This document shows positions 16,850 to 29,640 of a stretch of DNA of 64,000 nucleotides, in pieces. Source of the DNA: Sphagnum compactum. Taxonomy: Eukaryota; Bryophyta; Sphagnopsida; Sphagnales. The DNA lies in the NCBI GenBank assembly GCA_965153455.1, contig OZ234494.1:19592001-19656000 (forward strand), written 5' to 3'. Position numbers and translations under genes: made by a program. Numbering within the stretch: position 1 is the first letter of the stretch; each line of letters begins with the position of its first letter. Under the pieces are notes generated by a model. It had not been told where the DNA came from. It saw only the letters and a list, made by a program, of their open reading frames with translations, and ran no database searches.

Positions 16850-18106
16850 GTGTGTCGTGTGAGGAACTCTTGATCTATCTAAGAGTGTAACTGCGGATTA
16901 CGTGTCTAAAGATGAGGTACAAATCATGGCAATTGAAGCTTTGCAGACCTAATTTATGCTTTCACAAGGGGTTTGTTGTTTTGGGCCTTAGGCAGTTTTA
17001 TAATTGAAATTTCACTCTGGGTTGGGAAATTTTGGGGAAAAAAATCCAGTCCAAGTTAAGAATTTCTCAAGGTGTTGATGATATTTTTGGAATGGGTTTT
17101 AGTATTGCTGGACACCTAAAGAAAGAAGTAAGTCTTGCCAAACATGTGAAAACGATTTCTGTGCTATGAGAATTGCAACACAAATTCAGATGCCAGAAAT
17201 TCACTGCTCGAATGGTTTCTTGGCTTGAAATCTCTTTATTTTTTGCACTTCTTTGGGGTTGCTGACTCCAAAAGATCATTTTGAATTTGACAATTGTTAG
17301 TACAAAGTGTCTTCAAAATCTCAGGCAATTTTATGCAAAGGTTCCAGCAAATCTGAATATGGCTCCTACTCATGGTTCTTGAGCTTTCATAGTATCCAAA
17401 TTTCAGAAAATCAGAAAATCCTTCTTCCACAAAAACCATGCTTTCTGAAGCAATGCATTGGGACAATGTGTGAGTGAACAACACACATCCTCACTACCAC
17501 ACATGAGCAAGCTTGATAGCAATTTGAGACATGGGTACAACAAACTCCGCAAGGTACTTAGAGCATGTGCAGCAGCACCTATAGGGGCATGATAGAAAAA
17601 GCTTGATGGTGCCCAGACCCAAATTTTGCGTCCTGTTATGCATGCTTTGGGTGTGTAGTGGACACAAGGAGGCAATATTAGAGGCACTAATATGCCTCTA
17701 ATATCCTATTAACTATCATTATTTGATTTACTAAATTAACCGACGGATATTAAATCAGCATTAGTACTCTATGTTGGATGTGGTAAACACTACTAAAGGC
17801 CCCCAGATATGGGGTGTGGGATGGGAGGAGATGGCCATTGGTCATCTTCACTAGATCACCCTCATTCAATAGGATGTGAATGAATGTGAGATCCTGTGCC
17901 TAAAGATGATTGGTGACGAACTCCTGCACTTTCTAGTACACACGGATGGGAAACCAGTTCCTAAAGCCAATGCAAACAACCCATTGGTCGTGCGAACAAA
18001 TGACTACTTGAACACCCAAGTACCACAAAATTCATTCAGGATTTGTAATGAAGTGCTTCTCTTATTACAAACCCTAAACCTAATCCAACTGAATGAGTTT
18101 GAGTAA
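16850..18106. other. 3' flank of the aminotransferase gene
   Basis: The first part is presumably 3' UTR. I see no gene afterwards. A 12-bp-arm hairpin (ATATTAGAGGCA paired with TGCCTCTAATAT, 6-base loop) lies at 17675-17704. Confidence 0.5.
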
Positions 18107-19400
18107 AACACATAAATTATGTACCCTAGATACAAGTTCAAAAAGAGTCTCTACATTTGTTTTAAGAGACCATCAAGTTTCAAGAAAGTAGATATCCATC
18201 AACAAAAAATTTGTACTTACCAAGTTTGTGTACTATATATACCCAAGTGTTCAGTATTTTTGCAATCATTTTGTTCACATGACTAAAATGGGTTATCATC
18301 CACTTAGGATTAAGGAAACTAAGGAGGAATGGGTACTTCTTGGGAAATCATTTGTTGGCACGACCAAAATGTGCTATTCACTTGGGATAAAGGAACCTAA
18401 GGAGGAATGGGTACTTCTTGGGTGTTAGGATCTTGCAATCATGTGTTCACACGACCAATGGGTTGAACACTTAGGATTTCCCAACATTTTGTCATGATTA
18501 ACGAAATTGGGGATGTGGGTGGTTGGTTGGGTGGGTGGATGGATGGATGGATGGGGTGCCTTTGTCATTAGGATTTGTGTTGGGTGCTTTCTTCAACATA
18601 TAAATTATGTACCTTAAATACAAGTGTTCAAAATTGTCTCTCCATTTGTCAAGAAACATCAAGATTCAAGAATATAAATGGGGGAACATCTATCAACAAA
18701 ATTCTGTACTAACCAAGTGTACTTAGTACTTGGGCATTGAGAATGTTGCAATCATTTGTTTACACGACCAAATGAGTTGTTCACATAAGATTAAGGAACT
18801 AAGCAATAGTCTTGCAATCATTTGTTCACATAACCAAATGGATTGCTCACTTAACGATTAAGGAACTAAGCAATGGTACTAGTTAGGTGTTTTTAGGAGC
18901 TTGAAATCATGTGTGAACTAGTTAGGTGTTTAGGAGCTTGCAATCATGTGTGTTCACACAACCGATTAGGTTGTTTCACTCCAACCTAAGTGTGTGAACA
19001 CTTAGGATTTCCAATATTTCCTCATAACTAATGAAACTAGAGGTGAATGGACGGATGGGTCCCTTTGTCACCATAAAATTCTCAATAGGAAATATTAGGG
19101 TGCCTTTTTCAACATACAAATTATGTACCTTAGACACAAGTGTTCAAAATTGTCTCTACATTTGTTAATAAAGATCAAGATTCAAGAACATAGAAAGGGA
19201 AAATCCATGTACAAAATTGTGTACTAAGCAATTGTACTACTTTGTGTGTCCAGGATGCTGCAATCATTTGTTTTACACAACCAAATGGGATTGTTCACTT
19301 AGGGTTAAGGACCCCTAAGCAATGGTCTTGCAAATCATTTGTCTACATGACCAAAATGGGTTTGTTTACTTAGGATTAAGGAACTAAGCAAAATTGTGGA
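18107..19400 (+). repeat. ~500-bp-period complex tandem array
   Basis: The block starting AACA.A.AAATTATGTACC and continuing ACAAGT.TTCAAAA and GTCTCTACATTTGT recurs near 18107, 18595 and 19111, giving periods of about 488 and 516 bp. Within each large unit a shorter motif (GCAATCATTTGTTCACACGACC, then a TTAGGATTAAGGAACTAAG stretch) recurs, so there are two nested periodicities. A short GGAT tetramer run lies near 18535-18555. Confidence 0.75.
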
Positions 19401-19589
19401 CTGGAAATTCTTTGCATAATCAAATCAAACCAAACCACACCAAACCATGGAGCAACATATAACCTAATTTTAGCCCTCTGTACAATATGCTTGCAAGCTA
19501 CTGAACAGAAGCTCCAAAGGTCTAATTAACTATTGGACAAAAGAGCCAATGAAATTACTAAAAATTTAATGCATGAAATCACCTTATCA

Positions 19590-20240
19590 AAGTAGCCTAA
19601 TCTTCATCCTCTTTTTAAAAAAACCATTTCATCCTCTTCTTTCTCATTTCCATTCCCTCTAGTTTCATTTCTTCTCACCTTTCAAAACATTCATCCTCCT
19701 CATTTTCCAATTTTCTGAAAGAATTCATCCTCTTGTACCTAATTTCCAATGGCCTCTTTCTTCTCAGCTCAGCTTTCAAGCAAAAATTCATGGTAGACTT
19801 CTATTTAAAAGTTTCATCCTCTTTTTTAAGATAATTCATCCTCTTTCTTTCTAACTTCCATTCCCCTCAGGTTTTCAAAAATTCGTCCTCTTCATAAAAA
19901 TTCATCCTCATTCTCTAAGTTTCATCTTCCTTATAAAAATTCATCCTCTCCATCGTTCTCTTCTTTCTACCGTCCATTCCCTCTTTCTTCTCTTCGTTTA
20001 AATAATTCATCCTCTTTCTCTAAGTACCATCCTCTGTGCAAAAATTCATTTCCTCTTTCTTTTTCAGCGTTTGAAAAAATTCATCCTCTATCTCTAAGTT
20101 TCATCCTCCTAACAAACATTCATCCTCTTCTGTCTAATTTCCATTGCCAGTTTCTTCTCAGCTTTAAAAAATTCATCCTCTTTCTCTAAGTCTCATCCTC
20201 TTTTCAGAACTTCATCCCCTTTTCTCATCCAAGTTCCATG
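19590..20240 (+). repeat. Pyrimidine-rich TTCATCCTC array
   Basis: More than a dozen copies of TTCATCCTC or a one-base variant are spaced irregularly (roughly 25-60 bp), usually followed by TTTCTCTAAG or TTTCT. The strand is almost all C and T between copies. It ends about 1.3 kb upstream of the AP2 start codon, in promoter or distal leader sequence. Confidence 0.8.
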
Positions 20241-21529
20241 CTCTCTTTGTTCTCAGCTTCTCTCTCCCTCTCCACCCCCTCCCCCCCCTCCCCTCTCTCT
20301 CTCTCATATCTCTCCCTCTCCCTCTGTGTCTGTGTGTAAAACTTGTTTTGAGATTTTGGTGAGTAAAAGTTTGTTGCAACCAGACTGTTGTTGTGAGAGA
20401 GACAAGCAGACTCATGACTGAACACAGACACACGCTGTAAAACCTTGCGCACTAACATCCCTTCTTCATCATCATCATCATCATCTTTTCTTTTATTGTT
20501 GTTGTTATTGTTGTTAGATTGGTGGTTGTTGTTGCAGATCTGGCCCGGGTTCCAGTTGCATGAGTTGCATGGTTAGGTGAAACACCTACAAAGCACCAGA
20601 AGAAAGATCCATCGATCGATCGATCGAACGAAGATAGTTCATACATATAATATATCCATTGATCATCACCATCATCTCTTCTGCGGCAGCAGGTTCTGTT
20701 TCTCCCTCTCCCCCCCCGGTCGGTGTTTCGAACTTTCAAACCAGTTGAACCGCAATTTAACGAAATACAAATCCCGCCGCAATGATCATTTTGAAATTCT
20801 TTCTTCTCGCTGCAATGTACAAAGCTGTTCAGGATCATAGTGTAGCATGACTTGACATCAGTTCAGACTCAGGATTTGTATGTGTTGTTGGTTTTCCTCA
20901 CAGAGAGTGAGAAAGAGACACAGAGACAGAGAGACAAGAGTAATGTGTGTATATATAATACAAAGAGTCCTAACAGAGATACAGCGAGAGAGAGACAGAG
21001 AAACAAGAGCAATATGTGTCTATGTATTAGAAAGTCGAGAGCGAGAGTCTAGGACTATAGCTCTTCTTTGCCTGTACTGGCACACTGTTGTTTGCTTGAT
21101 TCCTTCATTGTCGAAGAGTCAGGAGGAGGAGGCAAATTCAAAGAAGAAAGTCCTTCAGCGGTTTAACAGATCTTTTCTAGACATAGTACTACTGTTGTAG
21201 CGAACAGTTTGCTGCTGTGCGTGTAATAGAGCTCTTGCCGTTGTATGCCGAGCTTTCGCGACACTCATTTCATGTGTGACACTAACACTCCAGATCAGGG
21301 AATGACGAGGGAAATAAGATCTCAGCCGCGAAGGCTTTGACGTCGAAAGACTTGTTCAGTATATATATTATGATGTAAGTAGGAAAGATCGAGCTTCTCC
21401 TCCAGATCGAGTGACGACCGTCCGTCAATTTGTGGCCTCGGCGAAGAAATTCTTGAGAAAGACACAGGCAGACAGCCAGAAGAGATACGTTCTGTATCTA
21501 CAGTGAGGAGCGATTTCCTTGGTGGAGTG
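20241..21529 (+). promoter_or_regulatory. Presumed promoter and 5' leader of the AP2 gene
   Basis: This stretch has CT and GA tracts, an ATCG tetramer run near 20605-20625 and several short upstream open frames, but no recognisable coding exon. Its position before the first ATG of the AP2 gene makes it promoter plus 5' UTR. The transcription start cannot be placed by eye. Confidence 0.45.
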
Positions 21530-24500
21530 ATGATCATGGAATTAGCGATGGTGAACAATATGCAGGACGTCAATGGCAACGAGAGGTTTATATCTGTAGC
21601 ACCGACGTGGGCCACCATCACGTCCGCAGTGCGCTTTCATGACAAGAGGCAACAAGCCGTGGATGATGAAGAAGACGCTGCAGGACGTCTTACTGCGACC
21701 CTGCAATTTCCACTAGGTGCTGCTGTTCCTAGCCAGCTTCAGAGCTTCGATCATGCCCGACTCTTCCTCCTCGATGACAACATAATCCACCGAGGTGAGG
21801 TGAAAACTATTTCTGCGCATTCTGTTTTGGAGGTCCGTCTTTGTGGTGTTCACCAAGCTTGGAACCTTCTGTATCCGACTTCTGCATTCAAAAAAAAAGT
21901 GTCCACCGGTGGGTGTTGTTGTCTGAACCTCATGTCCTGATCATATCTTTTGCGGAAATTTGATAAACCCCTGCTGAGTGGGTATGTGGGGCAATCAATT
22001 TGCAGATCATGCAGGGGACGTGAGTCTCAACTTCCAGGAGGTCTTGAATTCTCTGATATCTCCCACAGATCTTCAGACTATAGAGTACCACGAGAGTCCA
22101 CAAGACGAGCTCTATTGCACATCAGATCATACGGCATATTGTATTCTCGACAGATCTGCAGGAGGAGGGAGTCCAGGTGAAGAAGGGATATTATCGCAGG
22201 CCATGTATAATAATAATGTTATGCTTCCACAAGCTGCTGCCGATCATGAGACCAATCTTCCCTTTATTGATTTGCGGGACGTGTCACAATCGGATGATCT
22301 GCAACACTTGAATCATACATACATATCATGCACACATTCTAGCAGTGATGGAGATGAAGGAGTACAGCCATCTTTGACAACTCAACAGATGATGATTCCT
22401 GTTGCCAGTTTCCAAACCCCTTTGGTCTTTCTGACAGATTCGACAGTTTGTGGTTCTAGATTGCTTGCAGAGTACTCTGCCGTGACCCATTCTGTCTTTG
22501 CAGAAAATGGAGATGAACCCATTGATCAATCAACAAGGCCCTCTAATTCACTGCCTCCCAACACCAGCAGTCCCCCAGCCAGGAAAAAGAGAAAGAGGAT
22601 GCTACCCATGAACTCAGCCGTCAGTCTGGAGGCTGCAGAATCCAACCAGGTAGCAGATGCTGAATGTGAGGTTGATAGCCATGGATGTAAACTTGACGAT
22701 TCCTTACTTGGAGGTGAAACCTGGAGGCGGCATTGGGACGTTGATATGAATTTCAAATGTGGTGAACAGGAGAATATTCAGGATGAAGAATTTTCCAGCA
22801 ATCTCAGAAACTCTGAAACGCATACAGTTAAGAAGGGAGTAGCACAAAATCAGCATGATGCAGAATGCTTATGGCATTCTGGTCCTGAAGATGCACCACA
22901 AGAAATTTCTCCACACATACAGCCTGGGGATTCCTACACTCTAGAGACTCCAACCAATTCCAAGGTCATGTACATCACTTGCTCAGCAATGGAGCAGAGA
23001 CCTTGTGAGACAATGGTGGGGGTTGAGGAGTCCACTGAATTAGCAAAGGACCCAGAAGACATGGCGCCACGAAATGACACTTTGATGAAGTTGATGGGGT
23101 GGAGCACAGAAGAAGCCAGTTATGAACACGAGATGCCGTTGAATTCCTGTACCAGTTGTTGGCAGCTCGATGAAGCCCAGTATGAGGTTCAATTACCAAG
23201 TCTGCTTGAGTCTGGTAGAGAATCCTCCGAAAAGCGCTGGGGCTGTATCCCTGTCATAGCAGAACGTTCTATTGACTTCATGGACCGTGAACCTTTGTTG
23301 CCATCCCAACACCCTGGAGCTTCTTCTGTTGAAGAATCTATCAAAGGTTTCTTCAATGATGTTCCAGCCTCATCACCGAATCTCAACAAAAGAATGACAC
23401 ACAGTGGTGGGCCCGAGGAGATTGCATCCTCCATATTGAATGAAGGATATCCTCCAGAAGGCTGTTGTGCTGAAGATACAGGGAAGGGGGTCCTGAAAAC
23501 CTTCATCAGTACTGGTGTGAATGCATTGTCATCTTTGTCTCCAAATGGAACCATTGGTTTATTGGGGAAATTTCCACAGGGCCAGATGGAGTTGCTGAAT
23601 TCTCCCTCCAACCAACTTGGATACCAGGAGTCCAAGCTCATTGTTGGCCACTTGATGACTTCAGAGGCCACATCGATTGCTAGAGAAATGGGCGAGTCCT
23701 GGTCTACACCATCAGATTTGCAAACTTCAGTTCCAGACTTGAAGAAGAAGAGCTTGTTGAATCGTCAGGATGTCCAAATATTACCAGCAGTAATAACCCA
23801 ACGGGTTTCTAAGTTGGAAGTTGCAAGGGCAAAACAGAGACCACCAAGAAACAGGTGCAAAAAGCCTAAGGGAACAAGATCTGAGCAAGCGCTACCAGAT
23901 TACAACCAAATTCGTGGCATCCCACGAGACCAGCATTCACTCACCACCATGCAGCCCAGTGAGAAGAATGATTCTTTGTCCCTGAAATCTGAAGGAATAG
24001 ATGGGGAAGAGAAAGGAGGAGATCGACCTCTAATTGTTGTGAAGACCTCTGATTCTGCGTCAAAACGAAGCTCTCAGTACCGGGGTGTCACAAGGTATGT
24101 TTCTCCTGACACTGCAATTTTACAGATCACAAAATTGACCCAGGGTATGTCGAGCCCTGAAAAGTTCTACAACAGTTAACTAGATTTTTATACCATTGAT
24201 GGACAGCTCCTTTTCCTTGGTATGTTACGAAATGTCAACAACATTGATGGGTGTGCAGGCATCGTTACACAGGTCGTTATGAAGCACATCTGTGGGACAA
24301 TAGCAAGGTCAAAACTGGTCTGTCGAAAAGGGGTCGTCAAGGTAAGCCTTAGATGCATCAATTGACAGGTGCATCCTTAAATGTGCCTGCGTTTTGCAAT
24401 TTCCAAGCACACTTTCTGCAACTGGATGAAGCCGATTTCAATTTCCGGCTTGCTCTATTAGAACTCACAACTGTCTATGCATATCTGGAAATGTTCATTC

Positions 24501-26136
24501 CTCTGAGGATAGTAGTCCCTCTATTTTGTGGTGTCAGATTCCCTACATGTGCTTGGACTCTGCTTTCTGTTAGTTGGGACTTACCTCATTCTGCTGCACC
24601 TGTCTACTTGCAAATACTGTACTAATGTCTAACAAGACTTTGCTCTGCCCTGAACCATGTGTACACTGGAATTTGGATACCAAATTTCATGTCTGGTGAA
24701 CAGTGTACCTCGGTAAGTTCACTAATTCAGTCCCCCTCATGCACATCTGATATCAGCAATGTCTAACATGGAAATTCACCCCAACTTGTGAATCTAAAAA
24801 TATGTACAACATGCTTTGCTTTGGCACTTCACAGCTTGTGTAAGATATTCTACAACAAGAAAGAGTCCGGCATAGCTACTAGAAGTTCTCAAAGAGCCTG
24901 AGGCCTAATGAAACAATGGGGCCTTGCAGGAGCTTATCAGAATGAAGAGCAGGCAGCTCGAGCACATGATTCAGCAGCTCTCAAATACTGGGGTCCTGGA
25001 GCATTCATCAACTTTCCAGTAAACTCATGTCCTCCCAATGCCCCTGTTTTTTTTTAATGCTCCAACATCTTGCTTTGACAGATTTATGGAGCCTCATCCT
25101 TGGACTGTGATTTGTGAAAGCAGATCGATGAATACAAGGATCAACTCATAGCCATGGAGAACTTCACCAAGGAGGAATATATCCTGCTTATTCGGAGGTC
25201 AGTGGACATGATAATAAGGTTTTCCTCCTGTACTGAAGCTACATGCAATCCATTCTCTCCTTCATGTTGAAATTTTTCCCTGAGAGAGAGGGCTTTGGGA
25301 TTTTCAATGACAGAAGGAGCCCTGGCTTTGCACGTGGTCGTTCAAAATATCGTGGAGTCACAAGGTTTGCATCCCTCCCACTTTTGAGCTTACAGGACCA
25401 CACATTCTGCACTACTCTTGTCTGAATCTAAGACTTTTCCAAATTCAAGAGTCGTCGAGTGGTAATAAAATGTTCTTAAGCAGTTTTGTTAAGTGCTCCA
25501 GGCATCACCAGGATGGGCGATGGGAGGCACGGATTGGTCGGGAGCCTGGAGCAAAGTATCACTATCTGGGCATTTTTGGTGCATCATCTTACCCTGATCT
25601 CTGACTCATTTAAACAACACTTCTGTTTGATGCAATTTCCAGTGGTAATCACTCATGCCAGTGTAGTTAATATGTTAGGCATGATGTTTGCTCCAGACAC
25701 ACAAGAAGAGGCAGCAATGGCCTACGATCGAGCTGCAGTTGAGTGTCGAGGAGTCAATGCTGTCACCAATTTCCAACTCTCTTCCCACCTTGGAGACACT
25801 AACAAGTCTCCATCACACCCTGCAGTTCCACATGGAGGAGAAAAATCCTCAGAAGCTGATTCACAAGGGCCAGCATATGACCCAAACCATGAGCCAGCAG
25901 TTTCTGGAACATCTTTACAGAAACTGAGGGAAGAAGATCTATCTATGTCTTCACAAGTTTTAAATAGCATTGACTGGCTTTCTCCAAGTGTGGTGCTCCG
26001 CATTCCAATGTACAGATCGCGAGTGCTCCTGCCACCATCTTGTGAACTTGAAGGCATGATCACAAAAGCTTGTGAAGCTCTTGAGGGGAGAGTTATCACG
26101 GGTACAACAAGAAACCTCAGCAAGGTGACAGTCTAA
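21530..26136 (+). CDS. AP2-subfamily transcription factor with two AP2 domains (ANT/WRI-like)
   Basis: This is a nuclear DNA-binding regulator. Nine exons join in phase: 21530-21794, 22006-24094, 24259-24341, 24704-24712 (9-nt microexon), 24930-25018, 25124-25197, 25314-25364, 25502-25578 and 25697-26136, giving about 1058 aa. AP2 domain 1 spans roughly residues 777-848 ([52 protein letters not shown]). The linker has [14 protein letters not shown]. Domain 2 spans about 881-948 ([43 protein letters not shown]). KYRG plus WEARIG resembles WRI-type rather than euANT proteins, though subgroup needs a tree. The 776-residue N-terminus is unusually long, lacks recognised domains and has basic clusters near residues 280 (KKRKR) and 700. 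The start is uncertain between ATGs at 21530 and 21536. Confidence 0.92.
24704..24712 (+). other. 9-nt microexon encoding VYL of AP2 domain 1
   Basis: Bases TGTACCTCG are preceded by GAACAG and followed by GTAAGT. Spliced between exon 3 (ending CAA G) and exon 5 (starting GA GCT), they give Q-VYL-G-A, restoring the invariant VYLGAY strand of the AP2 fold. Without them the product would read RGRQGAY. WRI1-type plant genes carry a 9-bp VYL exon at this place, so homology and local signals agree. Confidence 0.93.
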
Positions 26137-29100
26137 CTATCATCCTGCAATGCAAGACTTTGTCCTCCTAAAGACAAGAGGTCAACCCACACCCTAAACC
26201 CAACATCCCATGTCTTTTGAGTTTGTTACATGTCACAGGTTATTCAAATCTCTAAGAACCAACTCCAATCTTTCTAGAACAGACATTCCAGTACCATTTG
26301 ATGTTGCATTTTGGAACTTGATTGTGGTTTTCTATTTCAAGCTTTGAGGTACACCTACTGTGTTCCTCAACTATGAAAATAGTGGATCAAAATATACGCT
26401 TGACATCTTGTTATCCTCAAAATCACATCAAGGTTTCTCCTGTGGTTTTTTGCAGATGGTAAAACATTCAAGCATTCAAGCATAAGCAACAGGATTATTC
26501 ATATGTGTACTCTACTACGCCTTCTTTGCATTTCATCAGAAACCGTCTAAAACTACATCATGCAGGGCAAGAACTGTGTGACATGATAGGCAAATTTTGG
26601 AAGCTGCAAAACTCTGTTTGCTTTTGCTCTCTATTTGACTCTGAATTTTTTTTTCCCTAACGAGGAGAGTGAGAAAGATGAGACATCATTTGAAGAAGCA
26701 GCACGAATGTAGCTATCTTCTGTTATTTTCCTTTCAGAGCAACAATTTGTTCTCCTCCGGGGAGATCTTCACCGCTGCTAATGTCAGTTTGCTGTGTCAT
26801 GTGTTCGTCATTCACAGAGGAAGATTGCCTCGTTCTATTGGGCTTCGAATCCCCCCCACGAAGAAAGTTATTTCGAGTTCTGCGTGTCTACTCCTCCATC
26901 GGTAGGAAGATGCGCATCTGCCTTGTGGCCAAAGCCATGTACTCGCTTCACTCCAAGTTTGTTTGAAAACCTACCTTCTTTCCCCTCCCTCGCTTCTTAC
27001 GTCCCATCCTCTAACCCTAACCCTAATTGGGGCCATCGCGTCCATTCATCCATTTGGCGCATAAGAGAGAAGCTTTTAACTTTTAACCTCGCATCTTCTA
27101 CATTTTTACCCCCTCAATAACTTTCTACCTGGTAACTTTTTTCGTGAACGTCCAAATGTCTTTCTTTAATCTTTCTTTTTTATATCTTTAATGGGTCGTT
27201 TTTGGGGGGCTAGGTAGGTATGACACACGGTCCTCCTTGGCCTTCAGGGACGCGGTGTTGATTTTTCTTTCTTTCCCCCTTCCTTTTTGAGGTGATGACG
27301 AAACTCTTGATAGAGAGAAAATGCGCACATGATAGATGATGAGCAAGTTGATTGGTAGATTGTCGATGCTGTTGCACACCCCATTGGTTCAAAGCACATT
27401 CCATCATCCCAATGCCCTTTTTCTGTACAGTGTAGTGTAATATCATTTCACATGGAGAGTAGAATTTGGGTGTCTGGTTCTAAGACTACAGAAGAATTTG
27501 GTATCTCTATGATGCAAAATAACCTACTAGTCTACTACCGGAGTCTATTTGGACTGCATGTGCTTAAAACAGAAATTGACTTCCGACAAATGCTGGGCCA
27601 TCCATTTCCAAGCAGGGCTCTTCTCCCATAGGGAAGTATCTTCTTCCCATCTCCCATTCTATTTTTCAGCAGGCATCTTGTGTTTCTTTTTAGCCTTGTA
27701 GATGATCATCGGCCTTGTGACTTCTTGGATGATCTCGTCTGGCAATTTAGAATCGTGCAGCAGGTCTTTACACTACTGTCAATAAGGCCCTAAATCTTAC
27801 CCCTCAATCAAGGGCTGCATATTGCCCTTGACCTTGGGCATTATTACCCTTACACATCTTTTTTAATTCTGAAGTCCCCATTTTCTTTTCATTCCAGTTC
27901 ATCTGTGGCCCTCATTATATAAGGATGTTTTTTTTTCAAATAAAAAACCCACAAACCACAAATCTCACTTATTTTGATTGTTTTATTAGTGAAAAGTTAA
28001 TAGAAGGTGTAACTCAAACTCCTGGCCACAATAAATAACCCACATATTACATCAGATAATAAACTTAATGCTAATTGGGAGTGCCCAAGTCTACTTCTGT
28101 CCAGTGTGTTTTCTTTTTCTCATTTTTTTGATATGGAATATTTGGAGAAATTTAACCCCAAAAAATAGCAAAATAAGTTGAATTCACACTAGAAAAGTAA
28201 ATTCCAAATTTAATTTTTTTTCTTTTTTTCTCTTTTTGAGGGAAATGTGTGTTTCATTATACAAGTTTGCATCACATTCTAAAGCTTGAACCCTTGTAAT
28301 ATTGTGTGTGAAAAATACTACAAAAGAATTGAAGGTTATTATTGATGTAGGGTTTGTTATCTACTTTGAACCAATGAATCCTTTTTGTTAAATACTTAAT
28401 CAACTCAAAATCAAAATCCAAGGAAATATCTTCCTATAGCCTTCCATGGTGACAATGGAACACATGTTTTTTTCAATTTTTGTGAGGTATGTGGTCTAGC
28501 GAGCATCTGCAAGAGGGACTTAGCCAAATTTGGTTCCAATTAGAGAGGCAAGTAGAAGAGTTTAGGAATCTTTGCTATATTTGGTGGAACCCATTGTCTA
28601 AATCTGGAGACTTCAAATTTTTTTCCTCATGATGTAGGAACTTTGGGCGGCCTTTTTTTTTTTCAAAAAAACAAAAAGAAAACCTTTGCATGAGGCACAA
28701 TTTCTTTTTCTTTTGGTCTTCAGGATGCAAAATTTAACCTTTACCTAGGAAAAACATATTTAAATTCTTTTTTAAATTTTATTTTTCCATTAATATGCTA
28801 ATTAATACCAGCCCAAATTAGTCTAGTAATTTACAAACTGTTTCAATTCAATTATCACAATGAGGGTCATATGATAAATCCAGGTGGTGTATAGCTTGAT
28901 TCAAATCAAGCGAAAATAGGGTTTTTTATTTATTTCTCTCTTGGTTGGGGGCTTAAAATGATCAAAGTTTAAGCTTTAAGGAGTAAACTAGCAAGCAGTT
29001 TTTTTTTAAAATTTAAAATTTATAATTTATAATTTATAATTTATAATTTTTTATTTCTTAATTTAATTTATTTTTAGAAAATTATTAATAATTTAAAGAA

Positions 29101-29640
29101 ATTTTGTCACTTGGCAAAAATAAGAAAGGGGCCTTGGGAAAAAACATTCCACCAAATTCGCCAGGTTTCTAGGAATTTTTTTCTGAATTCGCCAGATTTA
29201 GGGAACAGGTCGAGTCCTAGCATATTGCTTGTCGTATTCTAAATTTTGTCTTATTGCCTTTCTGACTTCTAGCCAAATTTGGCTAAATCCTCTTTTGCAT
29301 GATTGCCAATCCACCTACTTCACAAAATTCAAAAAAAGTGGCTATCATCCATAGGAAGATGTACAAAAAAGTGGCAAATAGATCATCCTTAGGACGATTT
29401 AGCCAAATCTGGCTACAAACCAGAAATAAATTACAATTCTTTAATCATCATTCTATATATTTGGTTTTTCACAACGAAAACCAAATATACAAATTTTGCA
29501 ATTTTTTACTCTTTTTTTTTTCCCCCCTCACTTCTGGCGACCGAAAACCTCCAAAATCAGTTCTTTTTCGAATTTTAAATTCCACTTTTGGGCGAAACTT
29601 CACGAGTAAATTATAAATTATAAAACCCTAAAGAAATCAG
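26137..29640. other. Intergenic region between the AP2 and bHLH genes
   Basis: The proximal several hundred bases are probably AP2 3' UTR. No gene could be supported; open frames of up to about 108 codons near 26.8-27.1 kb lack family similarity. Bases 29100-29620 belong to a dispersed repeat with a relative near 58.4-58.7 kb. Confidence 0.5.
29330..29620 (+). repeat. Dispersed repeat, copy 1
   Basis: Shared blocks with 58.42-58.68 kb, in the same order and orientation, include AAAGTGGCAA, TTTAGCCAAAT.TGGCT, AAACCAGA, TCTTTAATCATC.TTCTATAT, AAAACCT.CAAAATCA and CGAAA.TTC.CGA. It is probably an old transposon fragment of unknown class. Confidence 0.6.

Noticed and set aside
17565-17710. MITE starting at GAGCATGTGCAGCAGC
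   Set aside because: The left end resembles other elements here, but no matching right end or target duplication was found.
27010-27026. Telomere-like CCCTAA repeats
   Set aside because: Only about three short units occur, as in telo-box motifs of plant promoters, so no telomeric or interstitial telomere array is claimed.
26794-27120. 108-codon frame after the AP2 gene
   Set aside because: No domain similarity, no splice support, and it overlaps other frames of equal length.
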